Assembly: GCA_036555125.1 (NCBI GenBank)
Contig: DATBLY010000013.1
Coordinates: forward strand, 1-49,711
Direction: 5' to 3'
From: DATBLY01 sp036555125
GTDB taxonomy: Bacteria; Actinomycetota; UBA4738; HRBIN12
DNA: 49,711 bases
Both the position numbers and the translations under genes were made by a program. Below, piece after piece: positions 1 to 8,515 of this stretch. The notes beneath the pieces were generated by a model. That model ran no database searches, was not told where the DNA came from, and saw nothing but the letters and a program-made list of their open reading frames with translations. Position 1 is the stretch's first letter. Each line of letters starts with the position of its first letter.

Positions 1-3000
1 AACGTCTCGTCGCCCTCGTACAGCGCGTCGCCCGTCACCGCGACGTCGAACGTCGCGGTCAGGTCGCCGGGCGCGAAGGTCACCGTGCCCGTGGCGGCGG
101 CGTAATCGAGGGGCGAGACGGCGGATCCGTCGGCCGTCGCGACGTCGACCGTGGTCGCGAACGCACTCGCGTTCACGAGGGAGAGCGTGAGGGTCGCGTT
201 CGCCGACCCGGCGTTGCCCTCGATCACCGTCGCGTCCGCGATCGAGATCGCCGGGACGGGGTCGTCGTTCACGATCGTGCCGGTCGCCGTCGCCGTGCCG
301 ACCGTCGCGTCGACCGGGTTCGACAGGCCCACCGAGAGGTCCTCGTCGTCCTCGAAGATCGTCTCGCCGTGGATGGTCACGTCGACGGTCTTCGTGGTCT
401 CACCCGGCGCGAACGTGAGGCTGGTCGCGAGCGGAGCGAAGTCCGCGGGCGCCGTCGCGGTGCCGTCGGCGGTGGCGACGTCCACGCCCGCGGGGAGGTC
501 GGTCGATCCGGACAGGGTGATGACGAAGGTGGCGATCGCGTCACCGGCGTCGCCCTCGCTCAGCGTGACGCCGGTCACGTCCAGGACGGGGGCCGCGTCG
601 TCGCCCGCGATCGTGCCGATCCCCGTCCCGTCGGCCACCGTCGCCCCGGCGGGGTTGGACAGGCCGATCGTGAGGGTCTCGTCGCGCTCGAACACGGCGT
701 CGCCGTGGACGGTGACGTCGACGGGCAGGCTCAGCTGCCCCGGGGCGAAGGTGAGCGTGGCGGCCGCCGACGCGTAGTCCCCGGGGGCCGCGGCCGTGCC
801 GTCGGCCGTGGCGACGTCGACCGAGACCGGGAAGGCGCTGGGGCCCGACAGCGAGACCGTGAACGACAGGGTGACGTCGCCCGCGTCGCCCTCGGCGACC
901 GACACGTCGTCGACCGATAGCCCGGGGAGCGGGTCGTCGTTCGCGATCGTCACGGTGGCGCTCGGGTCGGCGACCTGCACGTTGGTCTCGCCCGACAGCA
1001 CGACGAAGAGGTCCTCGTCGGATTCGAAGGTCGTATCGCCGGTCACCGTGAGGTCGATCGTCGTCGCCGTCTCTCCGGGCGCGAACGACAGGGCGCCGGC
1101 CGCCGCGACGTAGTCGCTGCCGGCCGCCGCGGTCCCGTCGACCGTGGCGTAGTCGACCGTGATGGGCTTGCCGGAGGCCGCGGACAGCGTCACCGGGATC
1201 GATGCGGTGGACGACCCGGCGTTGCCCTCGGGGACGGCGAGGTCCGCGATCGACAGGTCCGGCGGCAGGTCGTCGTCGAGGATCGTCCCCAGCCCGGTGC
1301 CGTCGAGGATCGCGGCGTTCGTGGCGCCGGAGAGCACGAGCGTGAACGTTTCGTCGGACTCGTCGAGGACGTCGCCGTCGACCGTCACGTCCACCGTGGT
1401 CGAGAGGTCGCCCGGCGCGAACGCGAGCGTCCCCGAGACCGCCGCATAGTCGGCGACCGCCGTCGCGGTCCCGTCGACCGTGGCGTGGTCGACCGTGATC
1501 GGCATCCCGCTGATCGCCGACAGGCCGACCGTGAACGTCGCCGTGACGGTGCCGGCGTCTCCCTCGGTCACCGTCGCATCGCTCACCGCGAAGGACGGGG
1601 GGGCGTCGTTGTCGACGATCGTGCCGACGGCCTGCCCATCCGAGATCGTCGCGTTCGTCGGGGCCGAGAGGTCGACCTGGAACGTCTCGTCGACCTCGTC
1701 GATCGTGTCGCCCGCCACCGGGACGCTGAAGGTGCGGCTCGTCTGTCCTGCGGCGAAGGTGACGGTGCCGGCGGCGGCCGTGTAGTCGGCCGGCGCGAGC
1801 GCGGAGCCGTCGGACGTCGCCCAGGCGACCGTGACGGTGCGGCCGCTCACGGGGGCCAACGTCGCGGTGAACGTCAGGTTCGCGGTGCCCGAGTTGCCCT
1901 CGGTCCGGGTCGCGTCGGCGATCGAGATCGACGGGAGCGGGTCGTCGTCGAGGATCGACCCGATGCCCTGGCCGTCGGCCAGCGTGGCGTTCGTGACCGA
2001 AGACAGGTTCACGAGGACCGTGTCCGCGTCCGCCTCGTCGAGCGCGTCGCCGTTCACGGTGACGGGGACGGTCAGCGACGTGACCCCGGGGTTGAAGACG
2101 AGGTTCTGCGTCGAGGACACGTAGTCGGCGGGCTGCGTCGCCGTCCCGTTCGCGGTGGTGGCACGGACGTTCACGGCACGCCCGCTGGCGGCGGACAGGG
2201 TGAGGGTGTAGGTGAGGGTGGTCGTGCCGGCGTTCCCTTCCGTCACCGAGGGGTCGTCGATCGCGATCGTCGGCAGGGGGTCGTCGTCGGTGATCGTGCC
2301 CACGCCGAGGTTGTCGGCGATCGTGGCGTTCGTGGGGTTCGAGAGCGTGACGTTGTAGGTCTCGTTCGCCTCGTCGAGGAGGTCGGTCGCCACGGTGACG
2401 ACCACCGGCCGGGTGGTCTGACCGGGGGCGAACGTCAGCGACCCGCTCGTCGCGGCGTAGTCGCCCGGGTCGGTCGCCGTCCCGTCGGACGTGGCGTAGG
2501 CGACCCCGACGGTCAGCCCGCTGGCGGCCGACAGGGTCACCGTGAACGTCGCGGTGGTCGTGCCGTTGTCACCCTCGGTGACCGTGAGGTCGTTGATCCG
2601 CAGGCTGGGCGTGGCGTCGTTGTCGCGGATCGTGGCCACGCCCTGCGCGTCGGAGATCGTCGCGTTCGTCGGGCCGGAGAGGTTCACCGCGAACGTCTCG
2701 TCGAGTTCGTCGAGCGTGTCGCCGCGAACCGGCACCGTGAACGTCCGCGTGGTCTGGCCGGCGGTGAAGGTCACGGTGCCCGAGCTCGTCGTGTAGTCGG
2801 CGGGGGCCCCGGCGCTGCCGTCGGCGGTCGCCCAGGCCACCGTGACCGTGCGCCCGCTGACGGGGGTGAGGGTGACCGTGAAGGTCACGTTCGACGTTCC
2901 GCTGTTCCCCTCGGTGATCGACACGTCGTTGATCGTCAGGGACGGCAGCGGATCGTCGTCGGTGATCGTCCCGACGCCCTGCGTGTCCGAGATCGTGGCG

Positions 3001-3752
3001 TTCGACGCGGACGAGAGGTTCACCACGAACGTCTCGTCGACCTCGTCGAGGGCGTCGCCGACGACCGGGACCGAGATCGTCCGGCTCGTCTGTCCGGCGG
3101 CGAACGTGAGCGTCCCGGAGGTGTTCGTGTAGTCGGCGGGCCGGGTCGCGGTCCCGTTCGCGGTCGCGTAGTTGACCGTGACGGTGCGACCGCTCACCGG
3201 CGTGAGCGTCACGGTGAACACGGCGTTCGTGGTCCCGCCGGTGCCCTCGCTCAGCGTCGCGTCGTTCACGGCCAACGCCGGGACCGGATCGTTGTCGTTG
3301 ATCGTGCCGATCCCCTGGGCGTCCGTGATCGCGGCGGTGGCTGCAGGGAGCGGGTTCGTGAGGTTCAAGAAGAAGGTCTCGTTCCCCTCGTCGAGCATGT
3401 CCCCGCGGATCGGCACCGTGATCGTGCGCGACCGCGAGCCGCTGGCGGCGGTGAACGTCGCGGTCCCCGACGAGGCGGTGTAGTCGGCGCCGGCCGTGGC
3501 CGTGTTGTCGGCCGTGGCCCAGTCCACCGAGATGTCGTTCAGCGCCCCCGTGTAGCTGATCGTGAACGTCAGGTTCGCCGTCCCCGAGTTCCCCTCCGTG
3601 ATCGAGACGTCGTTGATCGAGAAGAAGTCGACGGGCGTGGCGTGCGCTCCCGGTGCGACACCGAGGACGAGGAGGACGGCGCCGCCGAGCCCGGCGACGA
3701 CGGCCCGCCGCCAGCGGGGGGTACGGCCTTCCCGTATGCGGGTTTCCCACAT
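1..3752 (-). CDS. Secreted Calx-beta repeat protein (C-terminus beyond window)
   Basis: An open frame on the minus strand runs off the window start, giving about 1250 codons. The N-terminus is basic (MWETRIREGRTPRWRRAV), followed by a hydrophobic stretch at about residues 17-35 and an AHA/T signal-peptidase-like site near residue 38. The rest is about eleven copies of a roughly 105-110-residue Calx-beta unit. Each starts with a variant of INDVSITEGNSGT and ends with a variant of ATISDTQGVGTIxDDDP; the eleventh is cut by the edge. Acidic residues at the repeat junctions fit the family's calcium binding. The likely role is an extracellular adhesin or surface protein. The start was chosen because only this frame has a signal peptide and intact repeats. 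No anchor is visible because the C-terminus is missing. Confidence 0.9.
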   Translation of the reverse strand, partial: MWETRIREGRTPRWRRAVVAGLGGAVLLVLGVAPGAHATPVDFFSINDVSITEGNSGTANLTFTISYTGALNDISVDWATADNTATAGADYTASSGTATFTAASGSRSRTITVPIRGDMLDEGNETFFLNLTNPLPAATAAITDAQGIGTINDNDPVPALAVNDATLSEGTGGTTNAVFTVTLTPVSGRTVTVNYATANGTATRPADYTNTSGTLTFAAGQTSRTISVPVVGDALDEVDETFVVNLSSASNATISDTQGVGTITDDDPLPSLTINDVSITEGNSGTSNVTFTVTLTPVSGRTVTVAWATADGSAGAPADYTTSSGTVTFTAGQTTRTFTVPVRGDTLDELDETFAVNLSGPTNATISDAQGVATIRDNDATPSLRINDLTVTEGDNGTTTATFTVTLSAASGLTVGVAYATSDGTATDPGDYAATSGSLTFAPGQTTRPVVVTVATDLLDEANETYNVTLSNPTNATIADNLGVGTITDDDPLPTIAIDDPSVTEGNAGTTTLTYTLTLSAASGRAVNVRATTANGTATQPADYVSSTQNLVFNPGVTSLTVPVTVNGDALDEADADTVLVNLSSVTNATLADGQGIGSILDDDPLPSISIADATRTEGNSGTANLTFTATLAPVSGRTVTVAWATSDGSALAPADYTAAAGTVTFAAGQTSRTFSVPVAGDTIDEVDETFQVDLSAPTNATISDGQAVGTIVDNDAPPSFAVSDATVTEGDAGTVTATFTVGLSAISGMPITVDHATVDGTATAVADYAAVSGTLAFAPGDLSTTVDVTVDGDVLDESDETFTLVLSGATNAAILDGTGLGTILDDDLPPDLSIADLAVPEGNAGSSTASIPVTLSAASGKPITVDYATVDGTAAAGSDYVAAAGALSFAPGETATTIDLTVTGDTTFESDEDLFVVLSGETNVQVADPSATVTIANDDPLPGLSVDDVSVAEGDAGDVTLSFTVSLSGPSAFPVSVDVATADGTAAAPGDYASAAATLTFAPGQLSLPVDVTVHGDAVFERDETLTIGLSNPAGATVADGTGIGTIAGDDAAPVLDVTGVTLSEGDAGDAIATFVITLSGSTDLPAGVDVATADGTATAPADFAPLATSLTFAPGETTKTVDVTIHGETIFEDDEDLSVGLSNPVDATVGTATATGTIVNDDPVPAISIADATVIEGNAGSANATLTLSLVNASAFATTVDVATADGSAVSPLDYAAATGTVTFAPGDLTATFDVAVTGDALYEGDET

Positions 3753-3836
3753 ACGACGTTCATCGTCGTCCTATGGGCCGACCTTGAATTCCCCCGTTGG
3801 GGGGACGGCGGTAATTCCCCGTACCCACGACGGGGT
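3753..3836 (-). promoter_or_regulatory. Palindrome-rich upstream region of the Calx-beta gene
   Basis: Three inverted repeats lie directly upstream of the Calx-beta start. One at 3753-3769 is ACGACG, a 5-nt loop, then CGTCGT, ending at the start codon. Two G/C-rich palindromes follow: CCCCC-gtt-GGGGG at 3791-3803, and CCCCGT with a 7-nt spacer then ACGGGG at 3817-3835. On the plus strand both are preceded by AATT, and the two AATT blocks are 26 bp apart. This looks like a paired operator, but the binding protein is unknown and no convincing -35/-10 pair was identified. Confidence 0.4.
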
Positions 3837-3921
3837 AGGCCAAGTGTCCCACTTCGGTGCAACCCCCTCGGAACGCAACGCGGGACGCGATCCGGGTCCG
3901 ATACGAGCCGTGGAGCGGCGG

Positions 3922-4545
3922 CTACCCGTTCCGTTCCGGAGGAACGGGGTCGGGGTACAGCGCGCGCTCCACGAGGAGCGCCAGCAGCTGCTCGATCGCC
4001 AGATGCGCCTCCTGGATATGGGCCGTCACCACGCTCGGGACCCGGATCGCGACGTCTGCGCGGGGCGCGAGGCCCCCTCCCGATGCCCCGGTGAGCGCGA
4101 CGACCCGCACGTCGAGCGTCCGCGCCAGCTCCGCGGCCCGCAGCACGTTCGTGGAGTTCCCGCTCGTCGAGATCGCGATCAGCACGTCGCCGGCCGACGC
4201 GAGCGAGCCCACCTGTCGCTCGAAGAGCCCGTCGACGCCGTAGTCGTTGGCGATCGCCGTCAGGAGCGACGTGTCCGTGGTCAGCGCGATCGCGGGGATC
4301 GACGGACGCGGATGGTCGAGGGTGAGCGTGCTGACGAACTCGGTGGCGAGGTGCTGCGCGTCGGCCGCGCTGCCACCGTTGCCACAGATCAGGAGCTTCC
4401 CGCCGGCGCGGACGGCATCGATCATCAGCTCGGCGGCCGCGACGATCCCGTCGAGGTCGTCGGCCTCGACCGCTCGCAACGTGCCCGCCGCCTCGGCGAG
4501 GTACCGGCGGGCCCGATCGGCGAGCGCTCGTCCCCGGTCCGTCAT
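3922..4545 (-). CDS. gmhA: Phosphoheptose isomerase (GmhA-like SIS protein)
   Basis: A 207-residue SIS-domain protein. GmhA converts sedoheptulose 7-phosphate to D-glycero-D-manno-heptose 7-phosphate, the first step of nucleotide-heptose synthesis in the cytosol. The sequence shows CGNGGSAADAQH at residues 54-65 (phosphate-binding loop with the first metal/catalytic His), a Glu four residues later, STSGNS at 126-131, and HIQEAHL near residue 175 matching the C-terminal metal/catalytic motif. ATG 4545 is chosen because it overlaps the stop of the upstream kinase as ATGA. An in-frame ATG at 4566 would add seven residues. It pairs with the heptose kinase next to it. DiaA-type SIS proteins are similar, but the neighbour favours GmhA. 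Confidence 0.88.
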   Translation of the reverse strand: MTDRGRALADRARRYLAEAAGTLRAVEADDLDGIVAAAELMIDAVRAGGKLLICGNGGSAADAQHLATEFVSTLTLDHPRPSIPAIALTTDTSLLTAIANDYGVDGLFERQVGSLASAGDVLIAISTSGNSTNVLRAAELARTLDVRVVALTGASGGGLAPRADVAIRVPSVVTAHIQEAHLAIEQLLALLVERALYPDPVPPERNG

Positions 4546-5594
4546 GTCGTCCGGACCGGGGTCCACGTGTCCTGCCCGCGCTCGGCGCGGGCGCCGCGCA
4601 TCGAGAACCCGAAGCTCGTGAACTGGGCGCCCATCCGCTCCAGCTCCTCCCGCACGGAGGGCTGTGCGCTGGGCCGGCAGTACAGGAGCAGGTACCCGCC
4701 ACCGCCCGCCCCGCAGATCTTCCCGCCCGTGGCGCCCGCCGCCTGAGCGAGCGTCAGCATCGACTCGATCGGCGTGTGCTCGGCGATGTGGGGGTTCATG
4801 AGCTTCTTGGCGAGGAAGGCGTCGCGCAGCATCACGCCCAGCTCATCGAGCTCCCCGGACTCGATCGCATCGCGCATCGCGTACGCCATCTGGTGGAGCT
4901 GCTTGAGGCCGAGGATCGTCTCCTCGCGGCCCTGCTCGTACAGGCGGATCTGGGCGTCGATCAGGCCCGCGTGTCGTCGCACGGAGCCCGTGTAGCAGAG
5001 CAGGAGGTTCGCCTCGAGCCGAGCGAGGGTCTCCGGCGCGGCGTGGACGGGCTCCACCGCGACGCCGCCGGCCGAGAAGGCGAGGAGGTTGATCCCGCCG
5101 AAGGCGGCGGCGTACTGGTCCTGCCAGCCGCCGCTGATCCGCAGGTCGTCTCGCTCGATCGCGTGCGAGACGGCGGCCAGCTCGTGATCGGTGTACGAGC
5201 GCCCGCCGAGCATCGCCAGGCCGGCGACGACGGCGGTGACGAGGGCCGAGGAGCCACCCAGCCCGCTGCCGGGGGGCGCGTCGGATGCGATGGCCATGTC
5301 GAGCCCACCCTCGACCCCGATCCGCGCGATCGCGGCCTTCGCCAGGTCCATCACCCCGTCGTACGCGGGGGGTTCGTCGAGGTGGTACTCGACGATGCGT
5401 CCGAGGTCGAGCGATCGCACGCGCACGTGCCGATCGTCGCGCGGTGCGACGTGCACCCGAACCTGGTGGTCGATCGTCGCCGAGAGCACGGCACCCCCGT
5501 GGTGCTCGAAGTAGTGCGGGAAGTCGGTCCCGCCACCGACGAAGCTGATGCGCAGGGGCGCCGTGGCGAGGATCGGGGTGCGGTCGTCGTGCAT
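4542..5594 (-). CDS. hddA: GHMP kinase, D-glycero-D-manno-heptose 7-phosphate kinase
   Basis: A 350-residue GHMP-family sugar kinase. HddA phosphorylates heptose 7-phosphate at C1 on the route to GDP-heptose used in surface glycans. Visible motifs are an N-terminal APLRISFVGGGTDFP at about 12-26 (sugar-binding motif 1), the ATP loop PPGSGLGGSSA at 107-117, and the glycine-rich motif 3 KICGAGGGGYLLLY at about 292-305. The start has a TAGACT -10-like box nine bases before it on the minus strand. It is translationally coupled to gmhA through an ATGA overlap. No GmhB phosphatase or HddC guanylyltransferase is in view. Fucokinase-type GHMP enzymes are the main alternative. Confidence 0.87.
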   Translation of the reverse strand: MHDDRTPILATAPLRISFVGGGTDFPHYFEHHGGAVLSATIDHQVRVHVAPRDDRHVRVRSLDLGRIVEYHLDEPPAYDGVMDLAKAAIARIGVEGGLDMAIASDAPPGSGLGGSSALVTAVVAGLAMLGGRSYTDHELAAVSHAIERDDLRISGGWQDQYAAAFGGINLLAFSAGGVAVEPVHAAPETLARLEANLLLCYTGSVRRHAGLIDAQIRLYEQGREETILGLKQLHQMAYAMRDAIESGELDELGVMLRDAFLAKKLMNPHIAEHTPIESMLTLAQAAGATGGKICGAGGGGYLLLYCRPSAQPSVREELERMGAQFTSFGFSMRGARAERGQDTWTPVRTT

Positions 5595-5641
5595 GCCGGC
5601 GTCAGTCTAGGGTCGCCGGCGCGCCGGACGCCGGATGCCGC

Positions 5642-5920
5642 TCAGGCCACCTGTCGACCGACGCGCCGTCGCTTCTGCTCGGTCAGGCCGCCCCAGACGC
5701 CGTAGCGCTCGCCGTTCTTGAGCGCCCAGGCGAGGCATTCCTCGCGGATCCGGCAGATCCCGCAGAACGCGAGCGCGGGGCCGGCCTCGTCCTCGGAGAC
5801 CGGGAAGAACACGTCGGGGTCGATCCCGAAGCAGGCGGCCCGCTCCTGCCATCGATCGGGTGGCGCGGGGTTCATCGGCAAGCGTGCGAGGTCCACTTCG
5901 GCGACGTGTTCGATCCTCAC
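5642..5920 (-). CDS. WhiB-family Fe-S transcriptional regulator
   Basis: A 92-residue protein with the four WhiB cysteines at 30, 53, 56 and 62 (C-X22-C-X2-C-X5-C), which hold a [4Fe-4S] cluster. The GVWGG turn is at about 74-78, followed by a basic KRRR DNA-contacting tail. WhiB proteins are confined to Actinobacteria and some of their phages, so this supports the host assignment. GTG 5920 was chosen because a purine-rich GAGGGGAGGGGG lies just upstream and the length is typical. The same frame stays open to 6166, but that would overlap the divergent glycosyltransferase start. An alternative ATG at 5875 gives 77 residues. I cannot say which WhiB subtype this is. Confidence 0.93.
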   Translation of the reverse strand: MRIEHVAEVDLARLPMNPAPPDRWQERAACFGIDPDVFFPVSEDEAGPALAFCGICRIREECLAWALKNGERYGVWGGLTEQKRRRVGRQVA

Positions 5921-6107
5921 CCGCCCCCTCCCCTCGACCTGTGGCGGCTCCCGAGGGCGATTCATAACAGAGGCGGGGTCATCAGCGGAAGGGGTCGGAA
6001 GCCCGCGATGGCGGATCCGCCGGGGGACCCTCCCCGGGGCGGCGAGGAGATCGCCGGGCGTTCGGCCTCGGGCGTGTGTCGTCCCCCGACGGCGGGATAA
6101 TCCGGGC

Positions 6108-7241
6108 GTGTCGATCCCGAAGACGCTGCTCGTCACGAACGACTTCCCACCACGGGTGGGGGGCATCCAGCGGACGCTCGAGGCGCTCTGGCGAGCGCTC
6201 CCGCCCGATCGGGTGAGCGTCTTCGCGCCCTCGTGGGCCGGGAGCGACGCCTACGACGTGGCCTCGGCGTTCCCGATCGTGCGCGAGCCCGCGACGTTCG
6301 TCTGGCCCACGCCCGAGGTGGCGGACCGCGTCGACCGCGCGATCGACCGGCTGGGCGCGGAGGTCGTGCTGTTCGGTGACGCGCTGCCCCTGGCCGTGCT
6401 CGGTCCGAGGATCGCCGCGCACGGCGTGCCGTACCTGGTCGCGGCCCACGGGTTCGACCACTGGTCCTCGATCGTGCCCGGCACCCATGCGCTGATGCGC
6501 TTCATGACCTCGCGGGCATCCCGGGTCCCGGTCATGTGCAGCCGGTTCATCGCTCGGACCGTTCGGACCGCCGTCCCTGACCACGTGCCCGTCTCGGTGC
6601 TGTACCCGGGGGCCGATCTTCGCCGCTTCCGGCCGGATCTGCCGACCGACGACCTCCGCGAACGGTACGGGGTGCGCGACCGTCCGCTCATCGTCTGCGT
6701 GAGCCGGCTCGTCGCGCGGAAGGGGCAGGATGTGCTGATCCGCTCCATGCCGGCGATCCGGCGGCGCGTGGCCGACGCGACCCTGCTGATCGTGGGCGCC
6801 GGCCCGGCCGAGGCTCGGCTCCGGACGATGGCGACCATGGCGCCGGCCGGATCGGTCGTGTTCGCCGGCCAGGTCGACGAGGAGGAGCTGCCCCGCCACT
6901 ACGCGATGGCGGACGTGTTCGCGATGCCGTGCCGCACACGCCTCGCTGGCCTCGAGGTCGAAGGGTGGGGCAACGTCTTCATCGAAGCCGCCGCGTGCGG
7001 CCGCCCCGTGGTCGTCGGCGATTCGGGCGGCGCCCGCGAGTCGCTCGTGGACGGCCAGACCGGGGTGCTGGTCGACGGCCGCGATCGGGGCGCGGTCGCC
7101 GCGGCGGTGGGCGACCTCCTGGCCGATCCTTCGACGGCCGATCGCATGGGGGCTGCCGGCCGCGCTCGCGTCGAGCGCGATCACGATTGGGCGAGCATCG
7201 CCGCGACCCTCGCCGGCTGGCTGCGAGCCGCCGTCGCGTAG
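6108..7241 (+). CDS. GT4 glycosyltransferase, PimB-like mannosyltransferase
   Basis: A 377-residue GT-B glycosyltransferase. It opens with LLVTNDFPPRVGGIQ, the hallmark of actinobacterial PimB' enzymes that add mannose from GDP-mannose to phosphatidylinositol mannosides. The donor half has CVSRLVARKGQDVLI at about 205-220 and a C-terminal E-x7-E region (GNVFIEAAACGRPVVVGDSGG). GTG 6108 is preceded by GATAAT with a 6-nt spacer, so the mRNA is probably leaderless. It would act at the cytosolic face of the membrane. The exact acceptor cannot be read from sequence; other GT4 lipid mannosyltransferases are possible. The upstream in-frame extension to 5718 is rejected because it runs through the opposite-strand WhiB gene. 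Confidence 0.85.
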   Translation: MSIPKTLLVTNDFPPRVGGIQRTLEALWRALPPDRVSVFAPSWAGSDAYDVASAFPIVREPATFVWPTPEVADRVDRAIDRLGAEVVLFGDALPLAVLGPRIAAHGVPYLVAAHGFDHWSSIVPGTHALMRFMTSRASRVPVMCSRFIARTVRTAVPDHVPVSVLYPGADLRRFRPDLPTDDLRERYGVRDRPLIVCVSRLVARKGQDVLIRSMPAIRRRVADATLLIVGAGPAEARLRTMATMAPAGSVVFAGQVDEEELPRHYAMADVFAMPCRTRLAGLEVEGWGNVFIEAAACGRPVVVGDSGGARESLVDGQTGVLVDGRDRGAVAAAVGDLLADPSTADRMGAAGRARVERDHDWASIAATLAGWLRAAVA

Positions 7242-7277
7242 CGCCGCGGATCTCCCGATCCGGCCCCCGGCGGGCGG

Positions 7278-7283
7278 TACGCT
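7278..7283 (+). promoter_or_regulatory. -10 box TACGCT for a leaderless start
   Basis: TACGCT is followed by exactly six bases and then ATG 7290, so a transcript starting at the usual distance would begin at the start codon. No clear -35 was seen. Confidence 0.45.
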
Positions 7284-7289
7284 CGAAGG

Positions 7290-8024
7290 ATGTCCGAGCC
7301 CACCGAGCCGGATCTTCGGTGTCCGAACTGCGGGGCCGCGGTCTACGCCGGGGCGGAGTGGTGCAACCTCTGCTTCACCCCGATCCGGCGTGGGGCGGAC
7401 GAGGTCCCGACCGCCGCGGCGGCCACCACGACCGACGGCGCCGCGGAGCTCCCGACCGATGCTCCACCCGCGATCTCGGCCGTGCCGTCCGGGACCTCCC
7501 CGGGCGGGCCGACGCCGTCCGTCATCGCGGTCGAGGACGACGCCGCCGGCGCCGGCGCCTTCTGGCCGTGCCCGGTGTGTCAGGCGAAGAACCCGATCGC
7601 GCTCGACGCGTGCGCGACCTGCGGAACCCCCTTCGCCTCGGTGATGCGACAGGAGCGGGACCGACCACGGGTCGACCCGTCCGTCGCCTTCGGTCGCTCA
7701 CTGCTGTTCCCGGGGCTCGGCCATGCGAAGCTGGGCCTCGGGGCCGAGGGGTTCGCGCGGGGCGCGCTCTTCCTGATCCTGCTGTTCGTCACCCTGCTGA
7801 TCGGGTTCGCGGGCGCGTCGTCGCCGCTGCTCAAGGTGATGCTGGTGACGTTCGCGACGGGAACGATCGGCGTCTACCTGCTGACCGCGGTGGAGGCGCG
7901 ACGCCTCGCCGAGGGCGGGCGGCCGATGGTGTCGACGCGGCTGCTGCTGTGGGTGACCGTCGGCGCGCTGATGGCGGCGATGGCGCTGATCGTCGTCGTC
8001 ATCGGCACCACACCCACGCAGTAG
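7290..8024 (+). CDS. Zinc-ribbon membrane protein of unknown function
   Basis: A 244-residue protein with two CxxC-x(10)-CxxC zinc ribbons. Cysteines are at 11, 14, 25 and 28, and again at 94, 97, 108 and 111. They are separated by an Ala/Pro/Thr-rich linker. The C-terminal half is membrane-embedded, with hydrophobic helices at about 156-174, 181-200 and 217-239. The likely arrangement is cytosolic ribbons tethered to the membrane. It sits between a PimB-like transferase and an SRPBCC gene on the same strand. I do not recognise a specific family and give no function. Confidence 0.8.
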   Translation: MSEPTEPDLRCPNCGAAVYAGAEWCNLCFTPIRRGADEVPTAAAATTTDGAAELPTDAPPAISAVPSGTSPGGPTPSVIAVEDDAAGAGAFWPCPVCQAKNPIALDACATCGTPFASVMRQERDRPRVDPSVAFGRSLLFPGLGHAKLGLGAEGFARGALFLILLFVTLLIGFAGASSPLLKVMLVTFATGTIGVYLLTAVEARRLAEGGRPMVSTRLLLWVTVGALMAAMALIVVVIGTTPTQ

Positions 8025-8036
8025 GATTCCCAGCCC

Positions 8037-8477
8037 ATGGAGCACGCCGAAGGCTCGATCGTGATCGAGGCGCCGCTCGAGGACGTCATGGAGGTCATCG
8101 AGGACTACGAGGCGTACCCGGAATGGGCCGAGGTCCAGCGGGTCGAGGTCCGCCAGCGGATCGAAGGGGGCCGCGCGACGGAGGTCGCCTTCGAGGTCGA
8201 GGTCCCGGTACTGGGCAAGGCGAGCTACACGCTCGCCTACACGTACGCGCCGGGCGACACCGGGATCTCGTGGATCACGAAGGAGGCCCGCGGCGCGATC
8301 CGCGATATCCGGGGGGAGTACCTGCTGAACGAGCTGCCCGACGACACCACGAAGGTGACGTACCGCCTGGCCGTCGAGCTCGGCGTCCTCGTCCCCGGGT
8401 TCCTGCGGACCGAGGGGGCCAAGCGCGTGATCGAGAACGCGCTCGAGCGCTTGAAGCGGCGCGTCGAGATGGGCTGA
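8037..8477 (+). CDS. SRPBCC (START-like) family protein
   Basis: A 146-residue protein with the fold pattern of the polyketide-cyclase/RatA-like SRPBCC superfamily. It begins with AEGSIVIEAPLEDVMEVIEDYEAYPEWAE, the usual first strand and helix of these lipid- or ligand-binding proteins, and ends with an amphipathic helix (AKRVIENALERLKRRVEMG). A TAGGAT box lies nine bases before the ATG. It is followed closely by an ArsA-like ATPase, a combination often seen in actinobacterial genomes, possibly with a lipid or membrane-protein role. The ligand is unknown. Confidence 0.83.
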   Translation: MEHAEGSIVIEAPLEDVMEVIEDYEAYPEWAEVQRVEVRQRIEGGRATEVAFEVEVPVLGKASYTLAYTYAPGDTGISWITKEARGAIRDIRGEYLLNELPDDTTKVTYRLAVELGVLVPGFLRTEGAKRVIENALERLKRRVEMG

Positions 8478-8502
8478 CCGCCCCGCGCGCGGGCATCCTG
8501 CG

Positions 8503-8508
8503 TAAGCT
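8503..8508 (+). promoter_or_regulatory. -10 box TAAGCT for a leaderless start
   Basis: TAAGCT is followed by seven bases and ATG 8516 of the ArsA-like gene. It is one of several such short-spaced boxes in the window. Confidence 0.45.
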
Positions 8509-8515
8509 GCCTGCC

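Noticed and set aside
1..3700. CRISPR or non-coding tandem repeats
   Set aside because: The roughly 330-bp periodicity is coding, with codon-level divergence typical of protein repeats; there are no short repeats with unique spacers.
2569..3750. A 393-codon minus-strand frame starting GTG 3750
   Set aside because: It is one frame off the Calx-beta gene and gives Arg/His-rich sequence without domains.
1485..4094. An 869-codon plus-strand open frame and other long frames across the Calx-beta region
   Set aside because: They are GC-driven shadows. The minus-strand frame has the signal peptide and repeat homology; the plus frame is Arg/Gly-rich nonsense.
5921..6166. N-terminal extension of WhiB up to 6166
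   Set aside because: It would overlap the divergent glycosyltransferase start and has no homology; GTG 5920 has a strong ribosome site and gives a standard length.
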